From a virus, in the IMG/VR virus record IMGVR_UViG_3300022920_000004, positions 35,001-99,000 of that record: a stretch of 64,000 nt of DNA; one strand, given 5' to 3'. Of the stretch, positions 61,313 through 64,000 are shown one piece after another. Numbering within the stretch: position 1 is the first letter of the stretch; each line of letters begins with the position of its first letter. The position numbers and the translations under genes were made by a program. The notes below the pieces were generated by a model. It had not been told where the DNA came from, searched no databases, and saw only the letters and a program-made list of their open reading frames with translations.

Positions 61313-64000
61313 ATGGCTATAAAAATTGTAAGAAATAACGAAGGTAACTGTATAAACTTCTACGGTAGTAGTAATCCGACCTATTGGAATTCTTGTCTAT
61401 CAGGTGAAGTAGATTCAACAGATAACACCTTAGTAAATATAAAAAATGATATTAAAACTGCTGAAGCAGGAGCAACCCAATACGAGTTCTTTAGAATAGA
61501 ATACACAGAGTTTCTTGATGAGGATAATAATGGATTTGCAGATGCTCAAGCTGTAGCAGACTATATCACCTTAAAGGGTAATGTAACGATAGGTACAGGG
61601 GTAACTTATAAGGGTATTTGGGATGCATCTACCAACACTCCTGATATCACAACTAATACCGCTATATTCAACGCAGGAGACTTCTATAATGTAATAGCAC
61701 AAGGTACTCACGACTTAGGTGCAGGAGATGTAGACTTCATTAATGGTGACGAGGTTATCTTTGATGGTACTGATTGGCAACATAAGCCTTATGCGGGTGC
61801 TTTAATAGAGTATGATAGTACATCTATACTACTTAACAACAACGGAGCTGTATATGCTGATGGTGCACAAGGATTAGAAGAGCCTAATGGTTCTGAAGAT
61901 GGATGGTACTTTAAGAATGATGAAGTAGGCAAGAAGATTAACTGGTATTTCTTAGGTAATGAGAATGCAGGTTATCAGATTACTAAAGCTACACTACAAG
62001 GTGGATATGTTAGAATCAAGCTATTACAAGAGCTAGGAACTGACTCTCCATTCTTTTCTTTGTATACTACTCCAAAAGGAGATGGGTATGATAGATTCTG
62101 GTTTAGAAGTAGATATAGCTACATAGGAGACTTTACAGGAATTGCTGTAGGTCAAGAAGTTATAGCGTATTGGGGAGAAGACCCTAGTGTGCACCCTGAA
62201 TTGACAAGAGTTACTTTAACTCAGGATTCATTCAGTAGCTTGATATCTGAGCATCCTGATGTATCTAATGACTCAGTATACACTATGTCACTTGGAACTA
62301 ATTCTGCCGCTACTACAGACTCTATTGAGTTCATAGCAAAGGAATTAGGGTATAAGAACCAACAATACTTAAGAAGCTACCTATTAGAAGCTAAACTAGA
62401 GAGCCTAGTAGTAAGTCCTAATGGTCACGACTTACTTGACGAGGTTGTAGACTTCAAATTAGATGCTACATCTACTAGTATTATGCTAGATAATGGATAC
62501 GCATACGGAGTTAACACAATCAAAGCTGTAGACTTAGGTAATGGATTAATAACTATAAAATCAATACAAGGCGATTTAGAGCACTTTATTAACTTAGACC
62601 ATACAAATGTAACTATTGATGGAGAAAGTGCAGTAGGAGGCTTAAATGACGTTATTAACGTATTGAATGAGCTGTTCACCGTGGGTGCATTTCAATCTGT
62701 TGTAATTTCAGATCCTTACTCAACTATGATAGCTGATGTAGCTGGAGTGGTAACAACAGAATTAACTGCTGCTAAAGGTACTGCTATTGAAACAGGAACA
62801 GATGAATATGGAGCTACTACTGCAGGATATAACGCAGCAGGTTATAAGACACCTGAAACTATTAATCAAGCAGGAGAGTACTTTACATTTGATATTAGAA
62901 ATGAAGGTATAATAGGGTTTGGTTTAATTCCTAGTGATGCTGACTACGCTAATGGAGATTTTAACGGGAACTCTAGTTATGCAGATCCTTCTACATTCTG
63001 TAACGCAGCTAACAGTGGGCATTATGGATTCCAGTTTAGTCACTGGTTTCACCCTAGTCCTAATGGTCCTTGGACTAACTACGGAGCGAACACGTCTTAC
63101 TCTATGAGAGAAGGTTGGAGTAATGCTACTTGGAAGTTCTCAGGAAGTCCTGAAGGTGCTAAGTGGTTGAATGGGGATGTAATAAAGATGAGTGTAGGTA
63201 TTGATGAAAATAACTTCATTGTTATATCTTACTTTGACGAATCTACTTCACTATTCGTGCCTATAGCTAGAACTACATATCCTGTGCCAAATGGCTTAGA
63301 ATATCACTTAGGTATTAAGTTTGGAGATACTACAGTTAGATTAGTAGGGATTCCTAAAATTCACGAGCTTGAAGATTTAGCACCTACAATGTATTTCAGA
63401 GTTGTAGAGTCTCCTGATGGAATATACAATTATCCTGTATTTGCTACTACTGAAGAAGCTGAATACTACGATGATAATAATGGTGGAACGGGAACTTATA
63501 CTACAATAGTATTTCCTGACGACCCTACATTTACAACTTGGTATATACCTACAAATGGTTATACTAATAACGGAACAGAGATTCCTACTACAGATACATT
63601 CTTAAGTAACCCTGTAACATATACAGAGATTACTACATTGTCTAATGCAGACTTAGCACCTGATGCCTTTAGTGATGCTACAATGAATATAAATGAGCTT
63701 AGTGCAGTTAATATTCAGTTACATCCTGCAGGTGCTTCTTATGTTACTAGTATAGTAGATACAGACAGTAGTGGTTTAACTATAGATGTTAATGGTATAC
63801 ACTTAAATGGTACAGCTCCTGAAGTAACAGGTGACAACGTATCTAATCCAAGTGATACTTATACTGTTGAAGTAGTTAGAACTAACTCTTATGGTAGTGC
63901 AAGTGGAACTCTTACGTTAGTTATATCTAACTTAACTGCTCCTGTAACAGCTATTAGTGGATTTAATCACATAACTGGTACTACTGCTATGATTGATAGT
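61313..64000 (+). CDS. Large tail fibre or adhesin protein, partial (over 896 aa)
   Basis: The frame from ATG 61313 stays open to the window end with no stop. It starts MAIKIVRNNEGNC and has an N-terminal segment of predicted strands and helices, Thr/Gly/Asn-rich repeats, a domain with SGHYGFQFSHWFHPSPNG and IDENNFIVISYFD (SPRY-like layout) around 565-670, and Ig-like strands near the end. It is less AT-rich than most genes here. Probably the host-binding protein. Confidence 0.6.
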   Translation, partial: MAIKIVRNNEGNCINFYGSSNPTYWNSCLSGEVDSTDNTLVNIKNDIKTAEAGATQYEFFRIEYTEFLDEDNNGFADAQAVADYITLKGNVTIGTGVTYKGIWDASTNTPDITTNTAIFNAGDFYNVIAQGTHDLGAGDVDFINGDEVIFDGTDWQHKPYAGALIEYDSTSILLNNNGAVYADGAQGLEEPNGSEDGWYFKNDEVGKKINWYFLGNENAGYQITKATLQGGYVRIKLLQELGTDSPFFSLYTTPKGDGYDRFWFRSRYSYIGDFTGIAVGQEVIAYWGEDPSVHPELTRVTLTQDSFSSLISEHPDVSNDSVYTMSLGTNSAATTDSIEFIAKELGYKNQQYLRSYLLEAKLESLVVSPNGHDLLDEVVDFKLDATSTSIMLDNGYAYGVNTIKAVDLGNGLITIKSIQGDLEHFINLDHTNVTIDGESAVGGLNDVINVLNELFTVGAFQSVVISDPYSTMIADVAGVVTTELTAAKGTAIETGTDEYGATTAGYNAAGYKTPETINQAGEYFTFDIRNEGIIGFGLIPSDADYANGDFNGNSSYADPSTFCNAANSGHYGFQFSHWFHPSPNGPWTNYGANTSYSMREGWSNATWKFSGSPEGAKWLNGDVIKMSVGIDENNFIVISYFDESTSLFVPIARTTYPVPNGLEYHLGIKFGDTTVRLVGIPKIHELEDLAPTMYFRVVESPDGIYNYPVFATTEEAEYYDDNNGGTGTYTTIVFPDDPTFTTWYIPTNGYTNNGTEIPTTDTFLSNPVTYTEITTLSNADLAPDAFSDATMNINELSAVNIQLHPAGASYVTSIVDTDSSGLTIDVNGIHLNGTAPEVTGDNVSNPSDTYTVEVVRTNSYGSASGTLTLVISNLTAPVTAISGFNHITGTTAMIDS

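Noticed and set aside
1-64000. CRISPR array, integrase or repressor
   Set aside because: No evenly spaced direct repeats, no recombinase motifs and no clear repressor were seen.

Overview
This window looks like part of the genome of a lytic tailed dsDNA phage of a Bacteroidetes host, most likely a Flavobacteriia member. The evidence is strong AT-richness, tightly packed short genes with TAATG/ATGA start-stop overlaps, few Shine-Dalgarno sites, and three promoters matching the flavobacterial TTG-N20-TANNTTTG form. No integrase, repressor or CRISPR array was seen. The TerL (753 aa), portal (793 aa) and MCP (501 aa) sizes, with a family A polymerase, DnaG-type primase and DnaB-type helicase, recall crAss-like podoviruses. 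No giant RNA polymerase gene falls in the window, so that placement is a guess.

Layout. Positions 1-29107 are a leftward (minus strand) metabolism and replication block: class I ribonucleotide reductase, PD-(D/E)XK nuclease, RusA-type resolvase, uracil-DNA-glycosylase-like protein, primase, SSB-like protein, Sak4-like ATPase, thymidylate synthase, DnaB-type helicase, DNA polymerase A and a metallophosphoesterase. Spread through 6.8-20.2 kb is an unusual set of amide-bond enzymes: two GCS-like amidoligases, an ATP-grasp ligase, a class II and two class I glutamine amidotransferase-fold proteins, and a gamma-glutamylcyclotransferase-like protein. This is the most interesting coherent system seen; its substrate is unknown. 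Positions 29.1-36.0 kb are still leftward, holding small and membrane proteins, a tRNA-Leu with an insertion in its anticodon loop, a tRNA-like gene, several inverted-repeat-closed elements and terminators.

A divergent control region lies at about 36.0-36.47 kb. Rightward from it, 36.5-42.5 kb is a run of small genes under repeated promoters, including a three-member paralogous family. Then come a GroES-like gene, a possible small terminase, a GroEL-like chaperonin, TerL, portal, a scaffold-like protein, MCP, connector and tail candidates, beta-sandwich repeat proteins, a 906-aa beta-helix spike or fibre, a membrane protein, and two large tail or fibre proteins, the last running off the window.

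How it fits together: the leftward genes would make dNTPs and replicate and recombine DNA, while the rightward block builds and packages virions with its own chaperonin pair. The amide-bond enzymes could build, and trim, a gamma-glutamyl or other amide-linked modification of a protein, cell-wall component or metabolite.
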